Assembly (NCBI GenBank): GCA_009809945.1
Contig: WTPW01000705.1
Coordinates: 268,190 to 332,189, forward strand
Direction of reading: 5' to 3'
DNA from: Gigaspora margarita
Lineage: Eukaryota > Glomeromycota > Glomeromycetes > Diversisporales > Gigasporaceae
Length of the DNA: 64,000 nucleotides
Below the pieces are notes generated by a model. The model saw only the letters and a list, made by a program, of their open reading frames with translations, was not told the origin of the DNA and did no database searches. This document shows positions 1 to 11,799 of the stretch, one piece after another. Position 1 is the stretch's first letter. The number at the start of each line of letters is the position of its first letter. The translations under genes were made by a program, and so were the position numbers.

Positions 1-540
1 TTTAGTCAGATGGGTTCCAAGATATTTTTAATCAAAGTTAAAATTTTTTTAAAAAAAGTAAAATGATTTACATGGGAGTGGCATTATCAAAATAGGTGTA
101 AAAATATCAATTCCCTATTTGTAAATACTAAGATAGGAGAGTTTATGCATTTAACCAATTTAATTCTAATAGTAATAATGAATAGAATAAAGTTCAGATA
201 TAACTATAGGAACGAGAATTTAGAGTTTCATTAGTTTTGGTATGATGATACAAATTACATAATTACAATTTAAGATTTAAATTTTTTATGTAAGTAAAGG
301 TATTTTAGCACCACAATGGCTTACTTCCCTATTATAAGTAAGTTAATATCAAAGAAAATCTCTAACTTTATTCAGAGGAAAAAATCAATGCCTTATATCG
401 TAATGTCATGAAATAATAAACATGGGCGTTATTTAGAGGTTTGGCCTGAATTAAGCTTAATTTAGGCTGAAATTTGTAATTTCACCCCTGCACATTATTT
501 TACAACAATATAGTATACATTTTGTTATATTTTGGAGAAG
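1..540. other. AT-rich intergenic sequence, no gene
   Basis: No reading frame or RNA gene is recognisable. Around 415-505 lies a short sequence centred on AAGCTTAATT, flanked by GGCGTTATTT-like and GCACATTATTT-like ends. A better preserved relative sits at 50660-50745, so this is probably a decayed dispersed repeat. Confidence 0.5.
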
Positions 541-544
541 CATA

Positions 545-2378
545 ATACATTAGAATGTCAACACACTTAGGTGTTAACACATATAGGCAATGTTGTACAT
601 TTTTGATATCTGAGCATTTTGAAGTGTCTGGCAGATAGTTTGACTTTATTAGACTTTAATAAATCTATTCTAAAAATATATACATATGCCAAAAGTTAAT
701 TCTGAGAAACTTAAATACTTTAATTAATAATTGTCACAGATGATCATTAAATCAAATGATGGTGAATTCCATATAATCTCCATATCATTAGATTTCCTAA
801 AATTTCCAAAAATTGTATAAATAATTAATCTAATTGATCTATATTATATAATCAAACAATAAAATGCTATAACTAGAGGTTAATTCAATATTGCCTATAT
901 GTTGTATAAAATCTCTTTCTTGATATCTATATATAAAAGACCTAACTGTATCAAAAAGGCAACTCTAACTCTAACCCTAAACACAAGGCAAAAATTTTTT
1001 TTTGTTAGGGAGCTTCCAGAAATTAGCTGATTTCTAAGTAGGTAGATAGGTCGGCAGAAGTATCAGATGTAATTCTGGTCAAAATTTCATAATTTTAGCC
1101 AAAGTTGCAAAATTATTTTTGACCAAAATGATCAATTTATTAATAATATTTAATAATTGATAACTTTTGATTTAGTGGACCAAATTTGATAATTTAACTA
1201 CCAAAGTGATCCTCTCAATAGAGGATTCTAGCAAGCACAAAATTATAAAAATCTAATAACAGGATCCTGTAATCAGTATAGATTTGTGTTACTATAAGAG
1301 TTCTTTAATTTATTAAATAATTATCACACATTTATAATAACATAAATTTATTTTAATCTTAGGTTCTTGTGATTGGATTTAACGATTTTAGGCCTTCTGG
1401 AATCCTCTCACTAAGAGGATTATTTTGGTAATTAAGTCATCGAAATGGCCTAGTAAATCAGAAGTTATAAACAATTAAAAATTAATTTTTAATTGTTAAT
1501 AACTTCTGATCTACTAGTCCAATTTCGATGATTTAACTACCAAAATGATCCTCTTAATGAGAGGATTCTAGCAAGCCCAAAATCATTAAAATCCAATTAC
1601 AGGATCCTAAGATCAAAATAAATTTATGTTATTATAAATGTGTTATAATTATTTAATAAATTATAAAACTTTTATATTAACACAACTCTATTCTGATCAC
1701 AGAATCCTATAATTGAATTTTAACAATTTTGAGCTCATAGTATTTTCTCATTGAAAGGATTATTTTGGTAGTTGAATCATCAAATTTGGTCCAGTAGATC
1801 AAAAATTATTTACTTTAAAATATTATATTTAATTTTTAATAATTGTAAGATCTAATTGGCTAAGTAGGGTATCAGATGTGGGTGGGTGGGTAGGCTCATA
1901 GTAAACAAAAATTAGCTAATTTCTAGAAGCTCTCTTAATGGTTTTATAGGTTCTTTTTTGCCTTATGATTAGGGTTAGAGATAGAGTTAGAGAGCCTTTT
2001 TGATATAGTTAGAAGGTCTTGTATATATAGATATCAAGAATGCGATTTATGTAGCATATAAGCATACCAACTAGTTATAGCATTTGATTGTTTTGTTTAT
2101 GTGTATAGATTGATTAAATCAATTGTTTACACGATTTTTGAAAATTTTAGGAAATCTGATGAATACAGAAATCATATAGATTTTACTATTATCCAATTTC
2201 ATGATCATTTGCAACAATAATTAAAGTAGATTAAAGTAGGTTATTTTAATAAAATTTTGATATTAAATTCTGTCTGAATGTTGTACAAGTTGTCTAAGTG
2301 ACAATACTGCATATAGTATTAATATGTATAAGTGTAAGATTAGGTATGTGTATTAACACATTCAAGTGTTAATTTAAA
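545..2378. repeat. Large foldback (inverted-repeat) element with two internal palindromes
   Basis: The left arm (about 545-1085) and right arm (about 1860-2378) are reverse complements of one another. Both hold the series TTTCCTAAAATTT, ATGCTATAACTAG, TTGATATCTATATATA, TATCAAAAAGGC, a TAACCCTAA tract and ATTAGCT in mirrored order. Between them lie two tandem palindromes (about 1100-1480 and 1480-1850). Each is built around GAGGATTCTAGCAAGC and its mirror, with outer ends matching AACTTCTGATCTACTAG. No protein is encoded. It is a non-autonomous foldback or TIR element, with a further element nested or duplicated inside. A relative of the inner palindrome occurs at 26800-27330. Confidence 0.7.
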
Positions 2379-2398
2379 GTAGATTGTGTAAGCCTACC

Positions 2399-3641
2399 TA
2401 GTGTTCTGATCTGGGTAAGTATCACCTGAGTCACTCACGGGTAGTAGGTGACCTGGGTTGAATTTTGGTTACCTGGGTGGTTAACCCATGGGTCAACCTG
2501 TGGGTCACTCATAGGTCAACCTGTGGTTAACCCATATAGGTTAGTTATAAGAGGGCATCCATAAGTAACGTTATGCTTGAGGAGGAGTCCTCCAAAATAT
2601 AACGATTTTCCAATATGTTGGGGATCCCCCTAACATAATGCAATTTTTTTAGAAAAATTTGTCTAAAACTTGATTCAATAGTCCAAATTGGATGATTTTG
2701 TTACCATTCTAATCGTCTCGAGGAGAGGATTCGAATGGTACCAAAATCGTTTGATTTGGATTACTGGATCACGTTTTATTAATGAAATACTATTGGTTAT
2801 TATGTTTTCTTATAAAATTACTATAAAATCAATACTATTTCGTTGATAAAACATGATCCAGTGATCTAAATGAAATAATTTGGTACTATTGGATTTGTCT
2901 CATAGAGATGAATCGAATGGTACCAAAATCATCCAAATTGGATCACTGGGTCATAATATATTCAAGTTTTTGTAAAATTATATATATAAACATACAGATT
3001 TTTAAAAATTTTTTTATATTAGAAGAGGGGGTCAAGAGCTACTATGTAGGGGTATATAATATTATTTATAGATGCCCCCTAATAGATAATGTTTTGTTTC
3101 ATATTACTTATTGTTTCTAGTTTTACTTGTATACCTTATATTATTATTTTTATATTTATTCTTGACTGCATTGTTGGTAATACAAGAATTGGTTTTAGGT
3201 TAGATATAATGTAGAAAAGGCAGTGTAAAATATTGGCACATATATAAGTGTTGTAAAAATGTGAATGATTGTTATAGATAAGGAAGTAGTATATTTAAAA
3301 ATAATAGTGGTATTAAAAAAGAGAGAAAGAGAAAAGGGAGAGAGAAGTAAAAATAGCATAAAATATGAGATTTTTTTAAGATTTTTTTTATTTTTTTTCT
3401 ATGCCAATTTTTTTTAATTTGTCTTTTTCTTTTTTTTTTAATCTACTTTTTTTTGAAATTTTACTTTTTTTTTTTTTTTTTTTTTAGAATTAGAATTAGA
3501 CTGTCTACTTGTGGGTAACCCATAGCTAAATTTTTTTTATTACCTAGTATTCATCTGGGTGATTCATAGCAGAATTTTTTTATTATCTAGTATTCATCAA
3601 GGTGACCCAGGTTGGGATTTTCATGATGGGTCAGAACACTA
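2399..3641. mobile_element. Non-autonomous hAT-like element with 8-bp target duplication
   Basis: The ends are inverted: TAGTGTTCTGA at 2399-2409 and its complement TCAGAACACTA at 3631-3641. Flanking direct repeats AGCCTACC (2391-2398) and AGCCTACT (3642-3649) match at 7 of 8 positions, the duplication length typical of hAT transposons. Both ends carry repeated GGGTNACC/GGTCACC words (2405-2540 and 3505-3625), resembling the subterminal repeats that hAT transposases bind. The interior holds palindromes (2645-2960) and T-rich sequence but no credible coding region. The 70-codon frame at 2908-3120 is judged a chance frame. Mobilisation by a hAT transposase is inferred from the duplication length. 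Confidence 0.75.
2660..2960. repeat. Palindromes with a GTCTC/GAGAC core
   Basis: Around 2690-2765 an imperfect palindrome reads ATTTTGTTACCATTC, then CGTCTC..GAGAGG, then its mirror GAATGGTACCAAAAT. A second copy of the GAATGGTACCAAAATC half lies at 2908-2935. The same core recurs at 4060-4130, 4240-4310, 6535-6590 and 27210-27290. It is a dispersed hairpin-forming unit without coding capacity. Confidence 0.65.
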
Positions 3642-3649
3642 AGCCTACT

Positions 3650-4010
3650 ACAGTAAGGTGGTAACAATAAAACTTAAAAAAACAAATACTACACTTTATA
3701 TATGAGTATATTAATACATCAATGTGTAAGCCTAATATTACTAAAAAAAAAAAGGTAAATTATATGCTATAAAACAGGTAATAAAGTTCTATTGTAAGTT
3801 TAATAAAATTTACATAAAGAAATAAATATACTAAATCTGGAATAACAGGCTTTGAGTGATAAATTCTGCTACAAATTAAGATTTGTAACAATTTGTTATT
3901 TATTTTATTTATTTATGTTCATGCTATGGTAATAAAGTATTATATAAGTTGCTAATAAATTTAATAAATTCAACCTTTCAGAGAGAATTTGCAGAAAAAA
4001 TGGTTTTAGG
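3650..4010. other. AT-rich sequence, nothing recognised
   Basis: Low-complexity A/T-rich sequence with several short direct repeats of ATATACTAA or ATAAAGT type. No coding, RNA or terminal-repeat signal was seen. Confidence 0.4.
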
Positions 4011-4014
4011 GTGA

Positions 4015-4335
4015 AGATTATTTAAATGTTAATATCTTATGATCTAGTAATCTAAATTTAATAATTTTGATATTATTCAATCATCCCAACAGATAATATC
4101 AAAATTATTAAAATTGAATCACTAGATTATGAGATATTTGCAAATGACTATCTTTGGTGCAAAAAATTTAAATTTTTGTAGAGCTGTATTGCAAATTGTT
4201 TTTTTGCAAATATATCTTGATCTAGCAATTAGAATTCAATGATTTTGATATCATTCAAATCATCTCATTGAGTCAAATCAACAGGTACCAAACTCATTAA
4301 ATTCTAATCACTGGATCATGGTAAAGTGGTGAAAA
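4015..4335. repeat. Two adjacent palindromic hairpin units
   Basis: The first unit spans about 4025-4140. It has ATCTTATGATCTAGTAATC on the left and GAATCACTAGATTATGAGAT on the right around a TCATCCCAACAGATAAT loop. The second (about 4205-4325) has TCTTGATCTAGCAATTAGAA and its mirror ending ATCACTGGATCATGG. Both belong to the same hairpin family as the units at 2690 and 27210. Confidence 0.6.
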
Positions 4336-4537
4336 CAAAGGTTTAAAAAAATTTTCAGAGCAGATTTACAGAAGAAACAGTTTAAGAGATAAAGTTTACT
4401 TATTTTTAATGAAATAGAACCAAAAATTTAACATTGGTTTAGATAATTTTAATCATGTTTTTGGAAATTTTTTTCTCTGCCTTACTTTGTTCAGCCTCTT
4501 TTAAAGCTAGTCAACTTCATTTTAAACATCATACCCA

Positions 4538-4671
4538 GTGTTGGGCTCTAGATCAAAAGTCTGCTCTAATAGACTTATAAACTGAACTACTAGGCTTATA
4601 GGTCCAGTGATCCAATTTATAAGTCTAGTTTTAGTTCAATTTTACTGGACTTATTAGCAAGCCCAACACTG
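4538..4671. mobile_element. 134-bp hAT-type MITE, perfect 8-bp target duplication
   Basis: Inverted ends CAGTGTTGGGCT (4538-) and AGCCCAACACTG (-4671) are flanked by identical ATCATACC at 4530-4537 and 4672-4679. The interior carries repeated GACTTATA and ACTGGACTTAT words in both orientations. The element is too short to encode anything. The 8-bp duplication places it with hAT-mobilised elements, and its CAGTGTTG ends resemble those at 13996-14275. Confidence 0.85.
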
Positions 4672-4689
4672 ATCATACCATAATTACAA

Positions 4690-6040
4690 CTGATTTCAAA
4701 ATTCTAGAACAATAGAAAAATTGCAAATAAATGAATTGATAAGTTTTGATGCCTGTTGATGCAGATATTATTTAATTTTGTAGTAACTTAACCATTCAAT
4801 TATTAGTAGATATGGATGTACTATTACTTATTATACTTAATATTACATCCAATTTTTATATCGTAAGTAAAAAAACTGATACTTCAAAAGCACCTTGATC
4901 GTCAGAATATAAACTCTGGAACTATTCCTTTTATGTTGTACTTGTGAATCATAATAATGAAAAGAAATGCATACATGCAATATAATTTTTGAATGCATTC
5001 CAGCCCAAATAGCACTAGTATTCAAACTTTATTGAATTCTTTAAGGAGATATATAATATTATAGATAGGGTTAAATTACTCTTTTTAATAAGAAGTTTTT
5101 GTTGAAATTGTTGAAATTATTTGATAGTGAAATTGGTAAAATTAGTTTTTTAATATTAAAAATTAATTTAAAATATACAAAAAATTAATTAAAACTAAGT
5201 TAAATCAAATACAATAATTTTTTTAGATTTAATTTATAAATATATTAAAAAATATTAAAATTATTGTTAAAAAAATTGTAAATGAATTCCACCTCCAATT
5301 ATATATAATATACAGTACATCAGTGCAATTGATATATATTGAAGAGATATATAGTATATATTAGCGAATTTGATATACATATATAATTAAAAGAGATATA
5401 TAATATGTCAATGCAATCAATAAATATAGAAGTTTGGCTTAGTTTTGGGTTTCAGGTGAGATTTCAGGTTTCGGATGATGTTTTGGGTTTAGCAAGTTTC
5501 AAGTTTCAGATAAGGTTTCGGAAGTTATAATCCAAAACTCAAAACTTTTGGATTTGGTACAAAAGGTTTTTAGCACCAACTCTGATACCAAGAACTCATA
5601 CAGAAGAGTTCCAAAAATTCCAGATCAGAATTTGTCAGTGTGCATTAGATTAATAATCAGCTGGATCAGAATTAATCAATTTTGCCTCAAGATTATAAAA
5701 AATTTAACTAATACTCACACAATTTGTCACATTCAAAATTTTATCATATGATTTTCATAAATTACACAAATTAATAGATTTATATTTTTGATTTTATTGC
5801 CCAAAACCTTAGTCAAAATATATAACATTTCTTAAAACAAAATTGTTGCTAAAGCTTTGACAAATCCAACAGTATGAAGAATATAAAAAATAAACTTTTT
5901 CTTGTAAAACTTCATGCCTTTGAAAGTAGGCAATTATTTTACCTACTTCTGCTTGATTCTTCTCAGGTTTGTGAACTTTCAACATAAAAAGTGGTTGATT
6001 AGGTGTGCTAAAGCAAGAGCTTTTAGCAAAATGCATTTGT
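4690..6040. other. Intergenic, microrepeats only
   Basis: Between 5040 and 5420 there are repeated GAGATATATAATAT-like words. Around 5430-5540 there are imperfect repeats of GGTTTCAG/TTTCGG. Short frames here (4843-5025 and 5809-6036 on the minus strand, 5548-5751 on the plus strand) lack any recognisable motif and are treated as chance. Confidence 0.4.
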
Positions 6041-6052
6041 GAAGGGTCAGTG

Positions 6053-6233
6053 AGGACCCCGAAATATACATAGATAGGTCAGATATGAGTTTGCTTATTT
6101 TTGAGGTTTTTTATACAGATCTTTTCTATTTATGGTAATTTTTTGCTTATTTTTGAAGTTTTTTTCTGCAGATCTTTTCTTTTTTAATAACCCTATAATT
6201 AACCTGACCTATCTATGTATATTTCGGGGTCCT
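6053..6233. mobile_element. 181-bp hAT-type MITE (AGGACCCC family), perfect 8-bp duplication
   Basis: Terminal inverted repeats start AGGACCCCGAAATATACATA and extend to GACCTATCTATG, about 32 bp at each end. The flanks are identical GGTCAGTG at 6045-6052 and 6234-6241. The interior has two direct copies of GCTTATTTTTGA followed by CAGATCTTTTCT. Nearly identical elements lie at 11995-12174, with diverged copies at 28446-28605 and 30635-30826. The intact duplication and high similarity between copies suggest fairly recent movement. Confidence 0.88.
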
Positions 6234-6439
6234 GGTCAGTGCATTATAAGTGTATTGCAGAAAATTAAGGACATCTATTTTCTAGTAAGAAGATCACCTA
6301 TTAATCCAATAATCTTACATTATTCTTATTTGCAAAAAGGTATTTCTTCAAGCAGTTCTAATATTTTATTGTATATATTTATTAATAAGTTAATCTATTT
6401 ACCCAGGTCTATAGTTGCATTTGCAGTAGCTAGATTGTA

Positions 6440-6685
6440 TGGGCTTGATGCTAAAAAAAGAAATGAAATTGACAAAAAAAATCACTCACAAAAACTTAAT
6501 TATCTCATGAACTATCTATTAGAATCACATAATTTTGGCGCCATTTGATTTGACTCAGTGAGACAAATCAAATAGCACCAAAATTATGTGATTCTAATTG
6601 ATAGTTCATGAGATAATTAAGTTTTTGTAAGGGATTTTTTTGTTAATTTCGACCTTTTTTTTAGCACCAAGTTCATATTTAGTAT
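6440..6685. repeat. Palindromic hairpin around GACTCAGTGAGAC
   Basis: The left arm (about 6440-6548) and right arm (about 6562-6675) are mirror images. They share TTAATTATCTCATGAACTAT and AGAATCACATAATTTTGG, with the centre at about 6557. The apparent 138-codon frame at 6132-6548 is made from the neighbouring MITE plus this arm and is not a gene. Confidence 0.7.
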
Positions 6686-6930
6686 TATATTTATTTTAAT
6701 TAATTTAAGAGTATTTAAGCTATTCAAGTTTGTTAATACTTTATATTGATTTAGTGGATAAGTATAAAAAATTATTTATATAAGTTATCAAATTTACTTA
6801 CTTGTTTGTTACCTGTTCAATTTTGATCAATTTTTTTTTTAATTCTAACAGAACTAAAATAAAATCTATATCACGTGATCTGCCAATTTTTTGTTAGGGT
6901 ATGAATGATATTGATACTTAGCTAATCTGG

Positions 6931-7768
6931 TGTTACAACCATGGGAGAGTCTTCATATATCAACAACAATTTCAGCTTAGAGTTGTAAACATAAGCTAGA
7001 GGGTTGAAGTGTAAGAGAGGGGCGTATAGTGATTAAATTTTGTTTATTTTTATTTATGGATCAGATTTCTATATTGAGTAGACAATGATGTATGCATGTA
7101 AAGTTTTAAGGGTGATNAATATGAATTGATCATGCACAGAATGATCAGTAAGTAATAGAATTTTGGTATAACAATAGTTTAATTATAGTAACTATGGGTT
7201 TTATGAAGATATCTTACAATTTATTATTTATTTAATAATATTTAATACAATAATGATTTAAGTGTGAGGTATAGATGGTTACATATAAGTATTAAAGTGC
7301 AATGGAAAAAAGAATAATATCCCTTAGGTTTAGGCCACAGATAAGTATTTAGGTTTACTTATATATATGTTTGAGTTTTTATTCTTAGCATTAAATTTAA
7401 AAAAATGAAATTTCTTTCTGTACTGTAAAAAGTTTCTATTAAATTTAATAAAGATAAAAGCAAGGTCTCACCTTTAATATTTAAAAAAAAAAACAAGAAT
7501 AATATCCCTTTATTAATCCAAATAGCCTATTTATATTTTACAAATTTTATTGGTTTGAAACCAAAATCTTGGGTTTTGAACTACTATCAGTGGTCTTGGA
7601 CCATCAGATATGGTTTAGACCACCATATGTGGATCGAGACCAAGATTTATAGTTTAAGACCATTGTACATTCAAAGCCGTCTACTAAAAAAAGTAACTAC
7701 ATATTATTTAAAATTTTATGCTAAAAAAATTATACTACCACTATGAAATTACCTGAACTCGCATAACA
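6931..7768 (-). repeat. 3' LTR of the Ty3/gypsy element
   Basis: This copy matches the repeat at 14512-15161 along its whole length apart from a 169-bp insertion at 7326-7494. It runs TGTTAC...ATAACA. Because the element reads on the minus strand, this left-hand copy is the 3' LTR. One ambiguous base lies near 7117. Many transitions separate the two LTRs, so the insertion is not recent. Confidence 0.88.
7326..7494 (+). mobile_element. Poly(A)-tailed retroposon inside the LTR
   Basis: The insert is flanked by identical 16-bp repeats AAGAATAATATCCCTT (7310-7325 and 7495-7510) and ends in an A-rich tail (TTTAAAAAAAAAAAC). An AATAAA signal sits about 30-40 bases before the tail. Long target duplication plus poly(A) is the signature of target-primed reverse transcription. 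The body starts AGGTTTAGGCCACAG and shows no obvious tRNA boxes, so it may be a retrocopied transcript fragment, not a standard SINE. The source gene is not identified. Confidence 0.75.
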
Positions 7769-7769
7769 T

Positions 7770-7785
7770 ATTCCCTCTTAAAGGT
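7770..7785 (-). promoter_or_regulatory. Polypurine tract of the retrotransposon
   Basis: On the minus strand AAGAGGGAATA directly precedes the TGTTAT start of the 3' LTR. Its position and purine richness fit the primer for plus-strand DNA synthesis. Confidence 0.6.
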
Positions 7786-8489
7786 TGAGCTCCATTGAAA
7801 CCAACATATCTTGAGTTTCTTCGTCCCTCAACCTTCTAATATAACTCTAGAGAAATCTGATTCCCATATTCATTCTAGTACAGTAATAGTAATTAGCTGG
7901 ACTTGGTGTATATACCATGCTTCTCAGGTACTCTACAGTAAATATACTCTCTTTGAAATTCTCTATACTAATCCTCCTTTTGAATAAGTAAGTCATTGAT
8001 ATAATTCTTTTTGCACCTTCTTATTCCAGCCATTTTCTGCCATTAAGTCATCTAACTTGTAATATACTTCTAGCACATGAGTGTTCGATTGGATTCAGAG
8101 TTTATAGCCTCTATCTCTTCACAAACATTGTCTAACTTTTCTTTTCATGTTCTACCAATCATTTCTATAGGCATTATAGGTTCTATTTCAGTATTTTGAT
8201 TTAGATCTTGAAGGTGCAGGGCCATATTTTCGTGTATCTGCTAAGCTTTGTTTCCTCTGCTTCTTTCAATGGTTACTTCGAGTACCTGCTCTTCACTCTT
8301 GAAATTACTTGCCTTCTTTTTATTTCTAGTTTTTCGTTCTCACTCAACTTGTTAATGAGTATTTGGAGTATCTTTTTTAATTCTTCAAATCGTGATTCTA
8401 TTTTTTTTTTCATCCTATATTTATATCGAAATTTAATTTTTGCTAGTCATAATTATATCATAGATAATTTTGTCATTCGCGCTATGTAT

Positions 8490-9480
8490 TTTTTCAGTTT
8501 GCTTTCATGAACTACCATTTTTATTACTTTTTCGTTATGGCCTACAGTATGTAACTTATATGTTCCATTACCAATTACATCATGAACCCAATATAGACCT
8601 GTCTACTTATTTTCTAGTTTTCCTTCTAGCTTTTGTTCTAACCTGGCTTTATAACACAGGACCTTTTTACCTATTTCAAAACTTTGTAATGGGAGTTGCT
8701 AATCATGGTGCCATTTCTGTTCTTGCTGCGATTTTTGAATGTTTTTATAGGCCTTGATTCGAGCTTTGAATAAATTATTTACTACTCTTAGTGCTCTAGC
8801 TAGTAATAAAGCATTATAATGCTCATTATTCATATATTTTACTGGGTATGTATCAATTATTAAGTCTACAGACAGGGTAATCTCTCTACCATATACTAAA
8901 TAAAAAGGGTCAAATTTGGTCATATTATATATGGTGGTCCTATACGCAAATAACACTAGATCTACCTACTCATCCCAATTACTGTGATACTAGCTTGTCA
9001 TTTTGCTAGTACCTTACACAAGGTCTGATTGTACCTTTTCGCTAAACCATTGGTCTGGGGTGGTACATTGATGATAGTTTATATTGAATTCCTGCTTTTC
9101 TGCAAACTACCTCCATAACTTTGTTACTAAAATAGGTTCCTTGGTCAGTTAAAATCTTCCAAGGACACCCATGTTGACATATTATGTCTTCTAATAGAAA
9201 AGCTACAATGGAATTAGCAGAACAATCGGAGAGGGCCTGGGCCTTTGCCCACTTTGTGATGTATTCGATAGCAACAAATAAATACCAATGATCCTTTTTC
9301 ATAATCAGTAATGGTCCCACAATGTCTAACCCAATATAGTCAAATAGCTAAGATACTTTTATCATATGTAGAGCCTCCTGTGTCTTTGGTTTTTCTTACT
9401 ATTGATATATATCGCAGCTTTTTATATATGTTTTTATATCCACCACTATTTGGTTCCAATAATACCTTTTCTTAACTTTT
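8490..9480 (-). pseudogene. Integrase remnant (Ty3/gypsy)
   Basis: Minus-strand frames give GPLLIMKKDHWYLFVAIEYI, ITKWAKAQAL, CQHGCPWKILTDQGTYFSN and YHPR (9042-9320). They show the first and second acidic residues of the DDE core (in GLDIVGPL and LTDQGTYF), but the segment holding the expected glutamate is disrupted. The C-terminal part continues at 8699-8956 with AYRTTIYNMTKFDPFYLVYG and, in another frame, KVLCYKARLEQKLEG and LYWVHDVIGNGTYKL. Stops and frame changes separate these pieces. Family knowledge: integrase joins the cDNA to the host chromosome. This copy cannot make a working enzyme. Confidence 0.85.
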
Positions 9481-10059
9481 TCTATTGTCATATTTTCTGC
9501 CAGGTGACTAGAGTGGGATTCTCATGTATTGCCCATAGTATCAACATTTCTTGCCCCCCTTTCCAATATCCGTAAAGATTAATTAGGGTCTTGTCAGTTT
9601 TATCGATAAAGTACCCCTTCTTGAACTAGGTAGTGTCTTGCCTGTGCTCTTAACTTTTGAATTTGTCCTTTCATGAGACCTTTTGGGGTTTCCAAGTCTA
9701 TTAAATATTGGAGTAGCTTCATATAGTCTTCTCTTTCCATTTAAAATTGTAATCACCTTATATATATATATTATTTTTTTATGAATGCCAGGATACTGTT
9801 ATCTGGGCTGGATTATCAGATTTTTAGAATGCCTAAAGAAAAATTTTTTGTTTGTTATATATGCTAATGGTATTTCATGTATCTCTTTCTCACACATAGT
9901 TATCGTAGCCGTTTTAGTTTTGCTACGTCCAGCTTTTTTTTATGTATATATTATTATTATCTATTTTAGCAGAACCTACTTGAGTCTTGTGTCCTATCCT
10001 CCTTCGATTTCATACACGAAAGACCAACAATATTGCCTAGTTGTCTTTCAGATTTGTAC

Positions 10060-10450
10060 TTGACCACAAAGTTATATCCTTGTAGGGTCATAATATACTA
10101 AGCTATTTGTCCTGTGGGGTTAATCATATTATTGAGGTAGGTCAAAGCGGTATAATCAGTTACTATTGTGAATTGGGTTCTGTGTAGATACTGAAGAAAT
10201 TTTTTAACTACCCATATGATTGCAGTGCACTCCCATACTGTGATAGTATAGTTTTTTTGGGGTTTTAGTTGTCCTACTTGCTAATCTACTATGCATTCTA
10301 TTCCTTCGTTATTTAATTGTGCTAACACAGCACCAAGTGCTAAATGAGAGGCATCTGTATACAAAATAAAATCTCTGTTGTCTCATGGATGTGCCAAAAT
10401 AGGAGCTGTGGTTAATCATTCTTCAGCCCTTCGAAGGCCTCTTGCTGCTC
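10060..10450 (-). pseudogene. RNase H remnant (Ty3/gypsy)
   Basis: Minus-strand translation yields TDASHLALGAVLAQLNNEG, then KNYTITVWECTAIIWVVKKF, TIVTDYTALTYL and YIMTLQGYNFVVKYK. This is the usual DAS..G.VL / E..A / TD.. pattern of gypsy RNase H. At least one in-frame stop interrupts it, after ECIVD. The domain would degrade RNA in the RNA/DNA hybrid during replication. It directly follows the reverse-transcriptase segment, as expected. Confidence 0.8.
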
Positions 10451-10456
10451 CTTCGT

Positions 10457-11260
10457 CTACACGAATTTTTCTTCAAATTTCAACAACTTGTAAAGAGGAG
10501 CAGCCAATTTAGAAAAATTATGTATAATCCTTCTATAGAATCCTACCAGGCCCAAAAACCCTCTGAGTGACCAGAGGTTCTTTGGTCTTGAAAATTTGCT
10601 TATAGCAGCAACTTTAGATTCTGCTGCCATTATTCCTAAACCTAAAATCTCATGACCCAAAAACGATATTTTGGTTTGTCTGAAAAAATACTTATCTTGA
10701 TTTAGTCTAAGGTCAGCTTGGCGTAGTCAATCCAATATGATAGTTACGTGCTTGAGGTGCTTATTGAAATCAGAAGAATAAATATTGATATCATCTATAT
10801 AAGCTAACATGAAATCCCATATTTCCTTTTGAAAAACACAGTCCATAAGCTACTGAATTGTGCAAGCGCATTGGTTAACCCAAATGGCATTACTACAAAT
10901 TTGTAAAGCCCAAATCTTATAGTGAATGCCATTTTTTCGCAATCACGTGAATGGATGCTTACCTGCCAAAACCCACTTGCTAGGTTTAATGTTGTGTACT
11001 AGCCGAACCCTTGAGAGCACCTAGTAGCTCATTAATCCTAAAGAGAGGATAACTGTCTCATTTCGTATGTTTGTTCAACTTTCAAAAGTCTATACATAGT
11101 CTCATTTTACTATTTTGTTTCTTAACTAACATAACAGGTGATGCCCACAGACTATTGGATGGGCATATCAATCTGGCTTCCTATATCCTTCTTATTTCTT
11201 GACCAATGAATTTGCGTTCAGGCCTTGACATAGGATAGAACCTCTGCTTGATCAGAGAAC
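10457..11260 (-). pseudogene. Reverse transcriptase remnant (Ty3/gypsy)
   Basis: Minus-strand frames show MAFTIRFGLYKFVVMPFGLT followed by NA, the catalytic box as LAYIDDINIYSSDFNKHLKH (YIDD), and the thumb/connection as KNLWSLRGFLGLVGFYRRII followed by HNFSKLAAPLYKLLKFE. The Y-x-D-D box near 10790 is retained, but frames shift between blocks and stops occur, so no full enzyme can be made. The domain order and the FGLTNA and GYRR-type motifs are diagnostic of Ty3/gypsy. Confidence 0.88.
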
Positions 11261-11407
11261 CTTCTTCAGTATGTATTTCATGCTAGAAAATTGACATTCT
11301 TCCTAGTTGGTCTAATCCATTCATGAAAATATTCTCACACTTTTGTGGTATTTGCCTTATCCACTCTTGTTGTTCTTGTGATATTTCACCCAAGTTTACT
11401 TTTTAAC

Positions 11408-11731
11408 TCATGCTCCTTTTTCCTTACCTAAATATGCTTCCCATATCTCTACACCTTTTTTCAAAATGCATTTAGACTCGCTATGTCCCTTATATATACA
11501 AAATTTACACACTTTATACGTACCTATTTTTGAAGGATAAAATTTGCAATACAAGTAGATTTGATTTATTAATTCTTCTTCTTCTTTGTACTCTTCTTCG
11601 TCTTCGCTAACTTCTGTCTCGCTTCCTCCTTCACTATTGGTACTTTCATTGTCACTTTTTTTATCATTCTTTTTCTTATTCATCTCCTGAGATTTTTTTA
11701 TAATTTGGTCCCTATATTTGCAGGTTTGCAA
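11408..11731 (-). pseudogene. Acidic linker with zinc knuckle, between protease and RT
   Basis: A 107-residue minus-strand frame has a lysine-rich start, then an acidic stretch (residues about 25-55, GGSETEVSEDEEEYKEEEE), then CKFCIYKGHSESKC. The last is a perfect CX2CX4HX4C zinc knuckle (residues about 78-91). The knuckle could bind nucleic acid. Lying downstream of the protease segment, it is part of the same polyprotein, not a separate gene. The open stretch starts at an internal Met and has no flanking signals of its own. Confidence 0.65.
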
Positions 11732-11799
11732 TACTTGGTCAGAATTCTTATCTTCCTATCTTCATCTCTGATCATTAACTCACAAAATTTCTAGTCTAG

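Noticed and set aside
961-1000. TTAGGG/CCCTAA tracts as a telomere
   Set aside because: Only one to three imperfect units occur, scattered in at least nine interior places within repeats. There is no terminal array.
6132-6548. 138-codon open frame as a gene
   Set aside because: It is made of the AGGACCCC MITE and one arm of a palindrome; no protein family motif.
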